In this document: piece by piece, positions 50,279-59,363 of the stretch
How the letters are laid out: every line of letters begins with the position of its first letter
How positions within the stretch are numbered: position 1 is the first letter of the stretch
Position numbers and translations under genes: made by a program
From: Bradyrhizobium sp.
Lineage (GTDB): Bacteria > Pseudomonadota > Alphaproteobacteria > Rhizobiales > Xanthobacteraceae
DNA length: 64,000 bases
Assembly: GCF_030646015.1 (NCBI RefSeq)
Contig: NZ_JAUSLT010000106.1
Location: 1-64,000 of the forward strand
Reading direction: 5' to 3'
Notes under the pieces: generated by a model
What the model was told of the DNA's origin: nothing
The model's input: the letters and a program-made list of their open reading frames with translations, nothing else
Database searches by the model: none

Positions 50279-53200
50279 CTACTCCGCCGCGGGCGAATGC
50301 GCGATGGCCGGTGCCGGCTTGTGGCCGCCGGAATGATCGCCCGGTCCGGGCTCGTTCTCGCCGCTGGAGGCCAGCAGCTTCTTGCCGAAGCGCCAGATCA
50401 GGGCGCCGAGGTCGTCCATCAGGATGAACATCGCGGGCACGAACACCAGCGACAGCAACGTCGAGAACACTAGGCCGCCGATCACCGCCAGCGCCATCGG
50501 CGAACGGAATTCGCCGCCGGCGCCGAACGCCAGTGCCGAGGGCATCATGCCGGCTGCCATCGCGATGGTGGTCATGACGATGGGACGCGCGCGCTTGATG
50601 CCGGCGTCGATGATCGCCGCGTCGCGCGGCGCGCCCTCGCGGATCGACTCGACCGCGAATTCCACCAGCATGATGGCGTTCTTGGTGACGATGCCCATCA
50701 GCATCAGGATGCCGATCCATACCGGCGTCGTCAGCTGCTTGCCGGTCAACAGCAGCGCCGCGATGGCGCCGCCGATCGAGAGCGGCAGCGAGAACAGGAT
50801 GGTGATCGGCTGCAGGAAGGTGCCGAACAACAACACCAGCACTGCATAGACCATCATCAGGCCGGTGGTGATCGCGGTGGCGAAACCTTCCGACAGTTCG
50901 TTGAGGCTTTCGGCGTCGCCCGAGGGGCTGACCTTGACGCCCTTGGGCAGGCTCTTCATGACCGGCAGGTCGTAGATTTTCTTGGTGGCGTCGCCGAGCG
51001 CCGCGGAGCCGACGAGGTCGGCGGCCACGGTGGCCTGACGTTCCCGGTCGTAGCGGTTGATGCTGGTCGGCCCCTGATCGAGCCGGATGTCGGCGACCAC
51101 CGAGAGCGGCACGCCGCCCTTTTCGCCGCGCTGGCCCAAAGGCACCCGCAACTGTTCGAGGATCTGCAGGTCGCCGCGCGCGCCGTCCTCGAGCTGGACC
51201 CGGATCGGCACCAGCCGGCCGCCGGCGTCGAATTTCGCCAGCGCCGGGCCGACGTCGCCGATGGTGGCGACGCGGATGGTCTGCGACAGGCTTTCGGTGG
51301 AGACGCCGAGCCTTGCCGCCAGCTCTGCCCGCGGCTGGATGCGAAGCTCCGGCCGGTCGAGCGAGGTTTCGGAGATCACGTTGGAGATGATCGGAATCCG
51401 CTTCATCTGCGTCGCCAGCTCGCTGGCGACATTGCCGACGATGTTGCTGTCGACGCCGGTGACGACCAGCGAGATCGCGCGCAGGCCGTTTTCGTCGAGG
51501 AACCAGAACCGGATGTCCGGAACGTTCTCGAGATCGCCCGAGATTGCCAGCTCCAGCTCGCGCTGGGTAATCTTGCGGTCGCCCTTCGGCGTATAATTGA
51601 TGATCAGCGCGGCGCGGCGCACTTCGAAGATGCCCGGAGGCACACGGCCGCCGTCGACGAACACGCTCTTGATCTCGGGCCGCTTGCGCAGGCGCGTCAC
51701 GATCTCCTCGGTGACCTTCTCGGTATAGGCAAGCTGCGACCCCGGCGGCAGCTCCATCGCCAGCAGCGAGCGCGCGGTGTCCTGCGCCGGCAGGAAGCCC
51801 TGCGGCAGCAGCGTGATGCTCCAGATCGAGACGGCGAGGGTGCCGAAGCCGGCCAGCACGGTGATGAAGTAGTGTTTCACCGACCAGGTCACGAGCTTGG
51901 TATAGGTCTTCAGGATGCGGCCCGGCGGCGGGTCCTCGTGCGGATGGTCCTTCAGGAAGTAGGCGGCCAGCACCGGCGTGACGAAGCGGGCGGCCAGCAG
52001 CGAGAAGAACACCTGCACCGACACCGTGATGCCGAATTGCTTGAAGAATTGCCCGGCGATCCCCGACATGAAGCTTGCCGGCGCGAAGATCGCGATGATG
52101 GTCAGCGAGATCGCGATCACGGCGAGGCCGATCTCGTCGGCGGCTTCCAGTGCGGCGCGATAGGGCGACTTGCCCATTCGCATGTGGCGCACGATGTTCT
52201 CGATCTCGACGATGGCGTCGTCGACCAGGATGCCCGTCGACAGCGTGATGGCGAGGAAGCTGACCAGGTTCAGCGAGAATCCCAGCATGTCCATCGCCCA
52301 GAACGCCGGGAAGATCGACAGCGGCAGCGAGACCGCAACGATGATGGTGGCGCGGATGTCGCGCAGGAACAACAGCACGACGATGACGGCGAGGATGGCG
52401 CCTTCGAACAAGGTCGAAATCGCCGCTTCATAATTGCCCTTGGTGAAATCCACCGAGGTATCGATCAGCTTGAGGTCGACGTCGGGATAGGCGCTCTTCA
52501 GCGCTTCGATGCGCTTCTGCACGGCGGCGGCGACCACCACGTCGCTGGCGCCCTTGGAGCGCTTGATGCCGAGCGCCACCACCGGCTCGCCGTTCAGGCG
52601 CGCGAAGGTGCGGCGGTCGGCGATGGTGTCGGTGACGGTGCCGAGATCGTCGAGACGAACCTCGCCGCCGCCGAACAGCGGGATCATAGTGCCGGCGAGA
52701 TCGTTCAGGGTCTTGGCACCGGCCAGCGTACGGATCGCCTGGTCGTTCTTGCCGATCTCGGCACGGCCGCCGGCGAGATCGACATTGGTGCCGCGCAGGA
52801 TCTGGCTGACATTGACCGCGGTCAGGCCCGCGGCCTGCAGCCGGTCGGGATCCAGCGACACCAGGATTTCGCGCTCGACACCGCCGATCCGCTCGACCTG
52901 GGCGACGCCGCGCACACCCTGCAGCGCGCGCTTGACCACGTCGTCGACGAAATAGGACAGCTGCTCGGGCGTCTTGCCGGGCGAGATCGCGGCATAGGTG
53001 ACGATCGGCAGGCCGATCACGTCGACGCGCTGGATCAGCGGCTCGTTGACGTTCTGCGGCAGGTTGGAGCGCACCCTTGTGACGGCGTCCTTGACGTCGT
53101 TCAGCGCCCGGTCGGTGTTGGTCTCGAGCGCGAACTGGATTGTGGTCAGCGACAGCCCGTCGGTGATCGACGACGAAATGTGCCGCACGCCCTCGACGCC

Positions 53201-53422
53201 GGACACGCCGTCCTCGATGGTCTTGGTGACCTGCGATTCCAGTTCGGCGGGTGCCGCGCCGAACTGCGACACCGCGACCGAGATCACCGGGATGTCGGCG
53301 CTCGGCAGCCGCGTCACCGCGAGCTTGGTGAAGCTGACCCAGCCCAGTACCAGAAGGATGATGGAGAAGACGATCGACGGCAGCGGGTTTCGGATCGACC
53401 AGGCCGAGATATTGAGAGCCAT
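50279..53422 (-). CDS. RND efflux pump, inner-membrane transporter (HAE1/AcrB family)
   Basis: A 1047-aa protein of normal RND length with about 12 helices and two large periplasmic loops. IRNPLPSIVFSIILLVLG is the first helix, and GILVDDAIVEIENIVRHM with the proton-relay acidic pair (VDDAIV) lies in TM4; TM10 holds the Lys-type segment MGIVTKNAIMLVEFA. It exports drugs, detergents or metabolites using proton flow. Its ATG overlaps the adaptor gene stop by one base (TGATG), so both are coupled. No TolC-type outer membrane gene is next to it. Confidence 0.94.
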   Translation of the reverse strand: MALNISAWSIRNPLPSIVFSIILLVLGWVSFTKLAVTRLPSADIPVISVAVSQFGAAPAELESQVTKTIEDGVSGVEGVRHISSSITDGLSLTTIQFALETNTDRALNDVKDAVTRVRSNLPQNVNEPLIQRVDVIGLPIVTYAAISPGKTPEQLSYFVDDVVKRALQGVRGVAQVERIGGVEREILVSLDPDRLQAAGLTAVNVSQILRGTNVDLAGGRAEIGKNDQAIRTLAGAKTLNDLAGTMIPLFGGGEVRLDDLGTVTDTIADRRTFARLNGEPVVALGIKRSKGASDVVVAAAVQKRIEALKSAYPDVDLKLIDTSVDFTKGNYEAAISTLFEGAILAVIVVLLFLRDIRATIIVAVSLPLSIFPAFWAMDMLGFSLNLVSFLAITLSTGILVDDAIVEIENIVRHMRMGKSPYRAALEAADEIGLAVIAISLTIIAIFAPASFMSGIAGQFFKQFGITVSVQVFFSLLAARFVTPVLAAYFLKDHPHEDPPPGRILKTYTKLVTWSVKHYFITVLAGFGTLAVSIWSITLLPQGFLPAQDTARSLLAMELPPGSQLAYTEKVTEEIVTRLRKRPEIKSVFVDGGRVPPGIFEVRRAALIINYTPKGDRKITQRELELAISGDLENVPDIRFWFLDENGLRAISLVVTGVDSNIVGNVASELATQMKRIPIISNVISETSLDRPELRIQPRAELAARLGVSTESLSQTIRVATIGDVGPALAKFDAGGRLVPIRVQLEDGARGDLQILEQLRVPLGQRGEKGGVPLSVVADIRLDQGPTSINRYDRERQATVAADLVGSAALGDATKKIYDLPVMKSLPKGVKVSPSGDAESLNELSEGFATAITTGLMMVYAVLVLLFGTFLQPITILFSLPLSIGGAIAALLLTGKQLTTPVWIGILMLMGIVTKNAIMLVEFAVESIREGAPRDAAIIDAGIKRARPIVMTTIAMAAGMMPSALAFGAGGEFRSPMALAVIGGLVFSTLLSLVFVPAMFILMDDLGALIWRFGKKLLASSGENEPGPGDHSGGHKPAPAIAHSPAAE

Positions 53423-54333
53423 CAGCGCACCCGCGTTCGATCTAGTTCCTCGGCGAACATGGTCTTGATCTGGTCGCCGTCATGCAGCGAGGTGCCCGCG
53501 TCGGCGACGACGATTTCGCCGACGTCGAGGCCCTCGAGGATTTCCGTTGATGTGTCGGACACCAGCCCGACCCTCACTTTCCGCGTCTCAACGATGTTTC
53601 CTTTGACCACCTGAACGGTCGAATGGTCAATGGCGGTGCGCGGGATCGCGACGCCGCAACTGCGCTTGGCGTCGATGCTGGCGCGCGCAAACATGCCGAT
53701 CTTGAGCGACGGGTTGTTGGTCAGCGCGATCCGGATATGGCCGAGCTGGGTGGCGCGGTCGATCTGCGGCGAGACCAGCCGCACGCGCCCGATCAAATCG
53801 GGCACGTTGTCCCGGCTGATCCGCGCGCCGGCGCCGGGATTTAGCTTCAGCATATGGATCGCCGGCACTTCGGCATCCAGTTCGATCTCGTTGTTGACGG
53901 AAATCCGGAACATCGGGCCGGCCTGCGGCGAGGCGGGCGCGCCGGCGATGGTCCTGACTTCGGTAACGAGGCCGGCGGCCGGCGCGCGCAGCACGGTCGG
54001 GCCGGGCCGCGTCCCGGGCTGCTGCGGCGGCGGTGTCAGCCGCGCCAGTTCCTGATTGTCGGTGACGATGTCGCCTTCGCGCACCAGCACCTCGGAAACC
54101 CTGGAGCCCTCCTGCTCGACGCCGACCACCGCTTCGCGGCGCGGCACGATAAAGCCGGTGACCCGGACCAGGTCGGAGAAGCAGGCGTTGGTGCTCTTGG
54201 TGACGATGACCATCGCCTTGGTCGGAATTTCCTTTTCCTCGGGACGAGGACGGTGCCCAAGCCAGTAGTAAACCCCCACCGCGACCACGACGACCACTCC
54301 GATCGCAGGCTTGAGATATTCGGAGAGCTTCAT
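53422..54333 (-). CDS. RND periplasmic adaptor (membrane fusion protein)
   Basis: A 303-aa adaptor with an N-terminal membrane anchor (AIGVVVVVAVGVYYWLG). Barrel-sandwich motifs are VTGFIVPRREAVVGVEQEG and VREGDIVTDNQELARL; RTAIDHSTVQVVKGN lies in the membrane-proximal part. It links the RND pump (next gene, coupled) to an outer membrane channel. ATG 54333 is used; the track start 54372 is a TTG. It is a distant paralogue of the protein at 38394-39284. Confidence 0.9.
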   Translation of the reverse strand: MKLSEYLKPAIGVVVVVAVGVYYWLGHRPRPEEKEIPTKAMVIVTKSTNACFSDLVRVTGFIVPRREAVVGVEQEGSRVSEVLVREGDIVTDNQELARLTPPPQQPGTRPGPTVLRAPAAGLVTEVRTIAGAPASPQAGPMFRISVNNEIELDAEVPAIHMLKLNPGAGARISRDNVPDLIGRVRLVSPQIDRATQLGHIRIALTNNPSLKIGMFARASIDAKRSCGVAIPRTAIDHSTVQVVKGNIVETRKVRVGLVSDTSTEILEGLDVGEIVVADAGTSLHDGDQIKTMFAEELDRTRVR

Positions 54334-54396
54334 CGCCGGATCGATCCAGACCTGTCGGGAGGGAGGTATCAAGACGCTTTATCGCGTTTTCTTTAT

Positions 54397-54450
54397 AGCG
54401 TTTTCCGGCGAAGTGGATACCGGCTCGCGCGGGGAAAATGCGTCAAATAA
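54397..54450. repeat. Dispersed repeat, family I (GAAGTGGATACCGG..)
   Basis: AGCGTTTTCCGGCGAAGTGG followed by ATACCGGCTCGCGCGGGGAA. A close copy lies inside the MarR gene N-terminus at 59194-59250. Here it is upstream of the RND adaptor gene. Confidence 0.7.
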
Positions 54451-54507
54451 ACACAGAGCCTCCGTTCCGGCGCGATCGGAACGGAGGCCCGTGATGGAAA
54501 AAATCTA

Positions 54508-55176
54508 CTATTGCTTGGACGCCGTGGTCTTGTTGGCCATGTTGACGACCTGCACGCGGCGGTTGGCTTCCGCCAGCGGCTGGCTCGGATCCTTCAGCTT
54601 GCTCTCGCCGTATCCGACGGTCACGAGGTCAGCGCCAGCGATGCCGTATTTTTCGGTCAAATAGCGCTTGATCGAGTCGGCGCGCCGCTCCGACAGGTCC
54701 TGGTTGTAACCGTCGCTGCCCGCGGCGTCGGTGTGGCCGGCGACGATGAAGGTCGAGCCCTTCAGATCGGCACTGCTCAGCGCCTTTCCGAGCGCCTGCA
54801 CCGAAGCCAGCGATTTGGCGCTGATCTCGGCCGAATTGTAATCGAAGGTGATCTCCAGATCGATATTCGGCTTGTCCTTGGCGAGGGTGGCGATTTCCTC
54901 GCGCTCGCTGGCCGAGAGCGAACGGCTGGGCCGGCCGCGGATCTTCTGGACGAAACGCCCTTCCTCGGCGGAGATCACCGGTTCAGCCTGCTGCGGACCG
55001 ACCGACAGGCCGCGGGTCAGCGGCTTCTTGGCCGGCGGCGCCAGCGCCCGCAGGATCTGATCCTCGGTGACCTCGTCGGCGGCGATCGCCCCGGTCATTC
55101 CGAAAGACAACGTGGCGCCGATCGTCACGATCGAAAGGATTGCCGTGAGATTGTTCCTTCCAGAGATCTTCGACAT
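54508..55176 (-). CDS. OmpA-family peptidoglycan-associated protein
   Basis: A 222-aa exported protein (signal peptide up to GAIAA). The C-terminal OmpA domain (about 105-215) has ITFDYNSAEISAKSL, VAGHTDAAGSDGYNQDLSER and ANRRVQVVN, with the Asp and Arg that bind peptidoglycan. The middle region (about 40-100) is polar. There is no N-terminal beta-barrel, so it is a periplasmic or lipoprotein-like linker. It lies 166 nt downstream of the TPR pseudo-caspase gene on the same strand. Confidence 0.9.
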   Translation of the reverse strand: MSKISGRNNLTAILSIVTIGATLSFGMTGAIAADEVTEDQILRALAPPAKKPLTRGLSVGPQQAEPVISAEEGRFVQKIRGRPSRSLSASEREEIATLAKDKPNIDLEITFDYNSAEISAKSLASVQALGKALSSADLKGSTFIVAGHTDAAGSDGYNQDLSERRADSIKRYLTEKYGIAGADLVTVGYGESKLKDPSQPLAEANRRVQVVNMANKTTASKQ

Positions 55177-55342
55177 TGCCAGTCCCTCCTGCGCGCCTCG
55201 CGCGGTTGCAATCCGTTCTCAAATACGCCGCCGGAAAATCGGGCGCAGGCCCGTCGCCTGCCCGGCCCGGCAACTTTCCTGGATTCGTCTCTGCTGCCTG
55301 CTCCAGGGTTCAGGCAGCGCCGGTCCCTGCCTCAAATAATCC

Positions 55343-56869
55343 TCAGCGTATCCCGTAACTCGCGAATTCCTTAACAATATTCGGATCCATCGCCTTGGCA
55401 TTGGTGATGTCCAGCTCGCCCTCGGAAATCGAGCCGTTTCGCTGCTTGGCGAGGCCGCGGCCGTACAGCGACGAGGTCAGCCGCGGGTTGATCTTGAGGG
55501 CGGCGTCGAAATCAGCAATTGCATTCTTGGTCTGCCCACTCTTCAGGTTGACGAGGCCGCGGCTGTCGAGGGCATCGACGAAGTTCGGGCGTAGCCGCAG
55601 CGCTTCGTTGCAATCCTTCAGGGCGGCCTGCAGGTCGCCGATCACGGCGCGGGCCCAGCAGCGGTTGTTATGGGCTTCCACGTCCTTGGGGTTCAGCCGC
55701 AGCGAGTTGTCGAAATCCTTGATGGCAAGGCTGTAGGCGCCCTTGCTGGCATAGACCTGGCCCCGCCGGTACAGCGCGCCGCCGTCATCCGGATTGGCGG
55801 CAAGCTTAGCGGTCAGGCTCTTGATGGTCGGATCCTCGGCCAGCGCCAGAGCCGTCGGCGCCTCGGTTTTTTCCGCTTCGGGCGGAGTGGCGACGATTTC
55901 GGGCGGCTTTGGCGGTGCCGGCGGCGGCGTTTCGACACGCGGCAGCGGCGGCGGTTCGACCTTTGCGGCCGGCGGCGGTTGGGGGGGGGCCTGAGGCGTG
56001 GCCTGAGGCGTGACTTGAGGGGTGATTTGGGGCGGCGGGGGCGGCGTCACGGGAGGCTTCACCGGCGGAGTAACCTGGGGTACCGCCGCCACCTGACCCT
56101 GGCCGGCCGGCTTCGCGCCCGGGATGAAAGAAAAATCCTCGGCCAGGGAGGACGAAATCCACGGCACCTGCTCGCTGCGGGAGGCGCGGGTGACGCCGAC
56201 CCGGGTCCGGTTCAGGGTTTCCTCGGCCATCAGGTCGGGAACGCGAATTTCCTTGAGCAATTCCTTCACGAACAGGCTGCGGTCGCCGCCATTGTCGCTG
56301 ACAACGGAAGACAACGCGGCCGAATACATCACCAGCGTTCCGTTCGGCGCGATCACGGGAGCGAGGCCCGCGGAAAAGCTGCGGAACCGGCGCTCGAACG
56401 GGTTGCGCCTGGAGGCGTCGATCAGGGCGATCTTGACGCCGGCGCCGCGGCTGTTGATTTCGCCGAGCACCGTCTCCAGGCTGAAGCCATCGCGGCGAAC
56501 ATCGGGTTCGGTCCAGATCTGGGCGTCGACCGGAATCATGTAGCTCTGGCGGCCGGACTGGATGCCGAACCCGCTGAAGAAAACCAGCGCCACCGAGCCG
56601 GGCTTGATCTTTCCGTAAAGCTTGTCGAAGGCGCGCCGCATCGCGTCGCCGGTCAGGTTTTCGCCGATCTCGACGTTGAAGCCGTCGCGCTTGAGCTCGT
56701 CGGCGACGGCGCGGGCATCGTTGATCGGCTCCTTCAGCGGCGCTTCGGCGTCGGGATATTTGGCGTTGCCGATAACCAGCGCAAACCGTTCGGCGCCCGC
56801 GGCGGCGGCCGGGACAATCGGAAGCACCGACAAAGCCGAAATCAGCAACAATGCAAGGCGGATTCTCAT
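55343..56869 (-). CDS. Pseudo-caspase with Pro-rich linker and TPR repeats
   Basis: A 508-aa exported protein (signal peptide ending PAAAAGA). The caspase-fold domain (about 28-250) has RFALVIGNAKYPD, LVFFSGFGIQ, YMIPVDAQIW and LIDASRRNPFERRF. The catalytic His is Phe101 (GFG) and the Cys is Ser153 (DAS), so it is not expected to cleave peptides. A Pro/Thr/Gln-rich linker (about 260-340) leads to at least three TPR units (about 365-490, for example AIADFDAALKINP). It is likely a protein-interaction scaffold in the periplasm. OmpA-type gene follows. Confidence 0.88.
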   Translation of the reverse strand: MRIRLALLLISALSVLPIVPAAAAGAERFALVIGNAKYPDAEAPLKEPINDARAVADELKRDGFNVEIGENLTGDAMRRAFDKLYGKIKPGSVALVFFSGFGIQSGRQSYMIPVDAQIWTEPDVRRDGFSLETVLGEINSRGAGVKIALIDASRRNPFERRFRSFSAGLAPVIAPNGTLVMYSAALSSVVSDNGGDRSLFVKELLKEIRVPDLMAEETLNRTRVGVTRASRSEQVPWISSSLAEDFSFIPGAKPAGQGQVAAVPQVTPPVKPPVTPPPPPQITPQVTPQATPQAPPQPPPAAKVEPPPLPRVETPPPAPPKPPEIVATPPEAEKTEAPTALALAEDPTIKSLTAKLAANPDDGGALYRRGQVYASKGAYSLAIKDFDNSLRLNPKDVEAHNNRCWARAVIGDLQAALKDCNEALRLRPNFVDALDSRGLVNLKSGQTKNAIADFDAALKINPRLTSSLYGRGLAKQRNGSISEGELDITNAKAMDPNIVKEFASYGIR

Positions 56870-57231
56870 AAATCAGCAGTCCAGCCAACTAGGCGCCGAC
56901 ACCAGCTTGCGCCTCGGCGACCTTACTCTACGGAAACCCCATTATCAAACCGGGCCGGCAAGCCCTGTCAACCGTTTGCGAAGCCGATCGTAGCAGCGAC
57001 AATTAACCGCGACGTGTCAGGGGAATAAATCCCACCCCGGCGGCGGCCTTCTCCGCCCATCAAACAATGTGGGTTCCGCGCGTGTTGCGTCGCAGCGGCC
57101 CAGCGAAGGTCAACGGAAGGTCGCCGCGGCGGCTGCGGCGAAGCGTCCGGTTTGACCTTTCCGGGCGGCGGTGGCTTAGCTCCAGGGACCATCTCAACAA
57201 ATCGGACAATCCAGACAAAGAAGAAGCACCG
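56870..57231. other. Intergenic region, no recognised feature
   Basis: This gap lies between the divergent pseudo-caspase and lactonase-like genes. I see GC-rich sequence with several short direct repeats (GAAGGTC) and no convincing ORF, hairpin or promoter. Confidence 0.5.
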
Positions 57232-58038
57232 ATGGGAAACGCCTACGAAATCTACGCCCTGCGCTATGCCACGATGTCGCCGCGCACCCCCCACATGAAT
57301 TACCTGCAGCCGGATCCGCACGAAACCACGGCCCAGGATCTCGACTATTTCGTCTGGCTGATCCGGGGTGGCGGCCGCGACATTCTGGTCGACACCGGTT
57401 TCAACGCCGAGGAGGCGCAGGCGCGCGGCCGCAAGCTGACGCTCAATCCGGTCGATGCGCTGGCGCGCTTCGGCGTCGATGCCGACGCCATCAAGGATGT
57501 CGTCGTGACCCATCTGCATTACGACCATGCCGGCAATCTCGATCGCTTTCCCAAGGCGCGGTTTCATCTGCAGGATCGCGAGATGAGCTACGCCACCGGA
57601 CGCTGCATGTGCCACGGCACGCTGCGCCATCCGTTCTCGGTGGAGCACGTCACCTTGATGGTCCGTCACGTCTTCAATGAGCGCGTCACCTTCCACAATG
57701 GCGATGGCGAGGTGGCGCCCGGCGTGACCCTGCATCGCGTCGGCGGCCATTCCGACGGCCTGCAGGTGGTGCGGGTCGAGACCGCGCGCGGCCCTGTCGT
57801 GCTGGCGTCGGACGCCTCGCATTACTACGGCAACATGCATCGCCGCAGCCCGTTTCCGATCATCTATAACCTCGGCGACATGTTCGATGGCTGGGACATC
57901 GCGCACCGGCTGGCCGGTCATCCCGACCGCGTCATCCCCGGGCACGATCCTGTTGTCACCGAGATCTATCCGCGCGTCAGCGACAAGGTGGATGCCTGGT
58001 CGCTGCACCTGGCGCCATCGCGCTCATTCGCGAAGTAA
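57232..58038 (+). CDS. Metallo-beta-lactamase-fold hydrolase (AHL lactonase-like)
   Basis: A 268-aa enzyme. The metal motif HxHxDH is intact (THLHYDHAGNLDRF), with a further His in RVGGHSDG and Asp in ASDASHYYGN, and a last His in PGHDP. Length and layout resemble N-acyl homoserine lactonases of the AttM/BlcC branch, but other cyclic ester or amide substrates are possible. The ATG at 57232 is chosen; the track start lies upstream in non-coding sequence. A RidA-family gene follows after 14 nt. Confidence 0.85.
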   Translation: MGNAYEIYALRYATMSPRTPHMNYLQPDPHETTAQDLDYFVWLIRGGGRDILVDTGFNAEEAQARGRKLTLNPVDALARFGVDADAIKDVVVTHLHYDHAGNLDRFPKARFHLQDREMSYATGRCMCHGTLRHPFSVEHVTLMVRHVFNERVTFHNGDGEVAPGVTLHRVGGHSDGLQVVRVETARGPVVLASDASHYYGNMHRRSPFPIIYNLGDMFDGWDIAHRLAGHPDRVIPGHDPVVTEIYPRVSDKVDAWSLHLAPSRSFAK

Positions 58039-58052
58039 CTTCGGAGCTGACC

Positions 58053-58397
58053 ATGATCACACGCTTTCCCGGCCTTACATCGACCCGCAGCCGCGCCGTC
58101 GTTCACGACGACCTCGTGCTGACCGTGGCAGTGGCGCCCGATCCGGTGTCGTCCTCGATGTATGAACAGAGCGCCAAAGCGCTGGCCCGCATCGACGAGA
58201 GCCTCGCGCTGTGCGGCTCGGACAAGAGCAGGATCCTTTCAGCGATCGTCTACATCGCCGACATGAAACGCAAGGGGGAGATGAACCGCGCCTGGGACGA
58301 ATGGGTTGACAGCAAAAATCCGCCGATGCGCGCCTGCCTCGGCGTCGAGCTCGAACCGCCGCATATCGTGGAGATCGTGGTGACGGCGGTGAAGTGA
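58053..58397 (+). CDS. RidA/YjgF-family protein
   Basis: A 114-aa protein of the Rid family. The substrate-binding Arg is in PPMRACLGVE, the family signature stretch ends EIVVTAVK, and ILSAIVYIADMKRKGEMN is typical. RidA hydrolyses reactive enamines/imines from PLP enzymes or oxidases. It is the second gene of a short operon with the MBL hydrolase. Confidence 0.9.
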   Translation: MITRFPGLTSTRSRAVVHDDLVLTVAVAPDPVSSSMYEQSAKALARIDESLALCGSDKSRILSAIVYIADMKRKGEMNRAWDEWVDSKNPPMRACLGVELEPPHIVEIVVTAVK

Positions 58398-58450
58398 GGG
58401 CGGTCGGGATGGTGCACGGGCGGGTGACGTTGAAGCGCGACTGCGTCAAC

Positions 58451-58547
58451 CGTCATTGCGAGCGAAGCGAAGCAATCCATCTTTCCTGAAACGCCACAGA
58501 AGAAAGAAAGCTGGATTGCTTCGTCGCAAGCGCTCCTCGCAATGACG
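58451..58547. repeat. Palindromic repeat, family C
   Basis: CGTCATTGCGAGCGAAGCGA and its inverse CGCTCCTCGCAATGACG. It lies after the RidA gene. Confidence 0.85.
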
Positions 58548-58569
58548 TTGATAGTACTGAGCACTCCGT

Positions 58570-58697
58570 CCTCATCCTGAGGAGCCGCGCGCGCTTCGCG
58601 CGGCGTCTCGAAGGATGGCAGCAAGCGATGTGCCAGATGGTTCGAGACGTGCGCGGGCCAGCGTAAGCGCTGGCCGGACGCACTCCTCACCATGAGG
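58570..58697. repeat. Palindromic repeat, family J (CCTCATCCTGAGGAG..)
   Basis: CCTCATCCTGAGGAGC at the left, CTCCTCACCATGAGG at the right, with GTCTCGAAGGATGG and its partner inside. Together with the family C copy it fills the gap between RidA and the convergent MarR gene. Confidence 0.75.
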
Positions 58698-58715
58698 CAG
58701 CGAGGCGTGTCGCCC

Positions 58716-59288
58716 TCAATACGCGTCCGTGGCCCCCGCATCCTTGGCCGTCTGCACCAGTTCGAGGCTGTTCTCGATCTTGCCCAGCAGGTTCGCAAAA
58801 TCCTTGCGCTCCTGCGCGGAGAGACAGGACAGGATCTCCTGCTCCCGGCGCAGCAGCCGCGGGATCAGTTCCTCGTACAGCGCCTTGCCCTTGCGCGTCA
58901 TGCGCAGCGCAAATTCGCGGCGGTCGTCGGCGTTCTCGACGCGTTCGACCATTTGCCGCTTCATCAGCGCCGTGACGGCGCGGCTGATGGTGGATTTGTG
59001 GGTCCGGGTGCAGTGCGCAATGTATTGCGCGCTGCAGGGCTCAACGCGGAAACCGAGCGTCGCCAGCACGCGCCATTCCGGAATGTCCAGCCCGTAGCGC
59101 TCCTGATACTCGACCGAGAGCGCGGAGGAGACCTCGGCCGCCAGCCGGTTCAGCCGGAACGGCACGAACCTGAAGAGGTCGAGTTTTGAGCCTTTTTTAG
59201 ACGCGTTTTCTTCACGCGAACCGGTAGCCACTTCGCTTGAAAACGCTTTTGGCAAAAATCGCTCCAAATTGAGTTGACGGGCGAACAA
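58716..59288 (-). CDS. MarR-family regulator of the homogentisate cluster
   Basis: A winged-helix MarR protein (about 165-190 aa depending on start). IPEWRVLATLGF, KSTISRAVTALMKRQMVERV and the wing DDRREFALRMTRKGKAL are typical. Divergent from the FAD monooxygenase gene, it probably represses the aromatic pathway until an intermediate binds. The track start is TTG 59288; residues SEVATGSREENASKK near the N-terminus are encoded by a dispersed repeat (family I), and an in-frame GTG inside that repeat is an alternative start. True start is uncertain. Confidence 0.85.
   Translation of the reverse strand: MFARQLNLERFLPKAFSSEVATGSREENASKKGSKLDLFRFVPFRLNRLAAEVSSALSVEYQERYGLDIPEWRVLATLGFRVEPCSAQYIAHCTRTHKSTISRAVTALMKRQMVERVENADDRREFALRMTRKGKALYEELIPRLLRREQEILSCLSAQERKDFANLLGKIENSLELVQTAKDAGATDAY
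59194..59250 (-). repeat. Dispersed repeat, family I, inside the MarR reading frame
   Basis: On the reverse strand it reads AAAGCGTTTTCAAGCGAAGT then GGCTACCGGTTCGCGTGAAG, closely matching 54397-54450. Here it falls in frame within the proposed MarR N-terminus. Confidence 0.75.
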
Positions 59289-59300
59289 GCGTGACGTTTA

Positions 59301-59322
59301 GATAGTTGCAAGTGAGACTATC
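59301..59322. promoter_or_regulatory. Inverted repeat GATAGTT-N8-GACTATC, likely MarR operator
   Basis: Arms match at six of seven positions. The site lies in the 75-bp gap between the divergent MarR and FAD monooxygenase genes, the usual place for a MarR operator that controls both. Confidence 0.55.
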
Positions 59323-59363
59323 ATAGCCGGTATCCCGGCCATTGGCCAGAACCAGTTGAGCGC

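Noticed and set aside
51872-53614. Plus-strand ORF of 580 aa
   Set aside because: Antisense to the RND pump gene; product is rich in Asp/His/Arg without motifs.
55670-57028. Plus-strand ORF of 452 aa
   Set aside because: Antisense to the TPR pseudo-caspase gene; low-complexity Arg/Gly-rich product.
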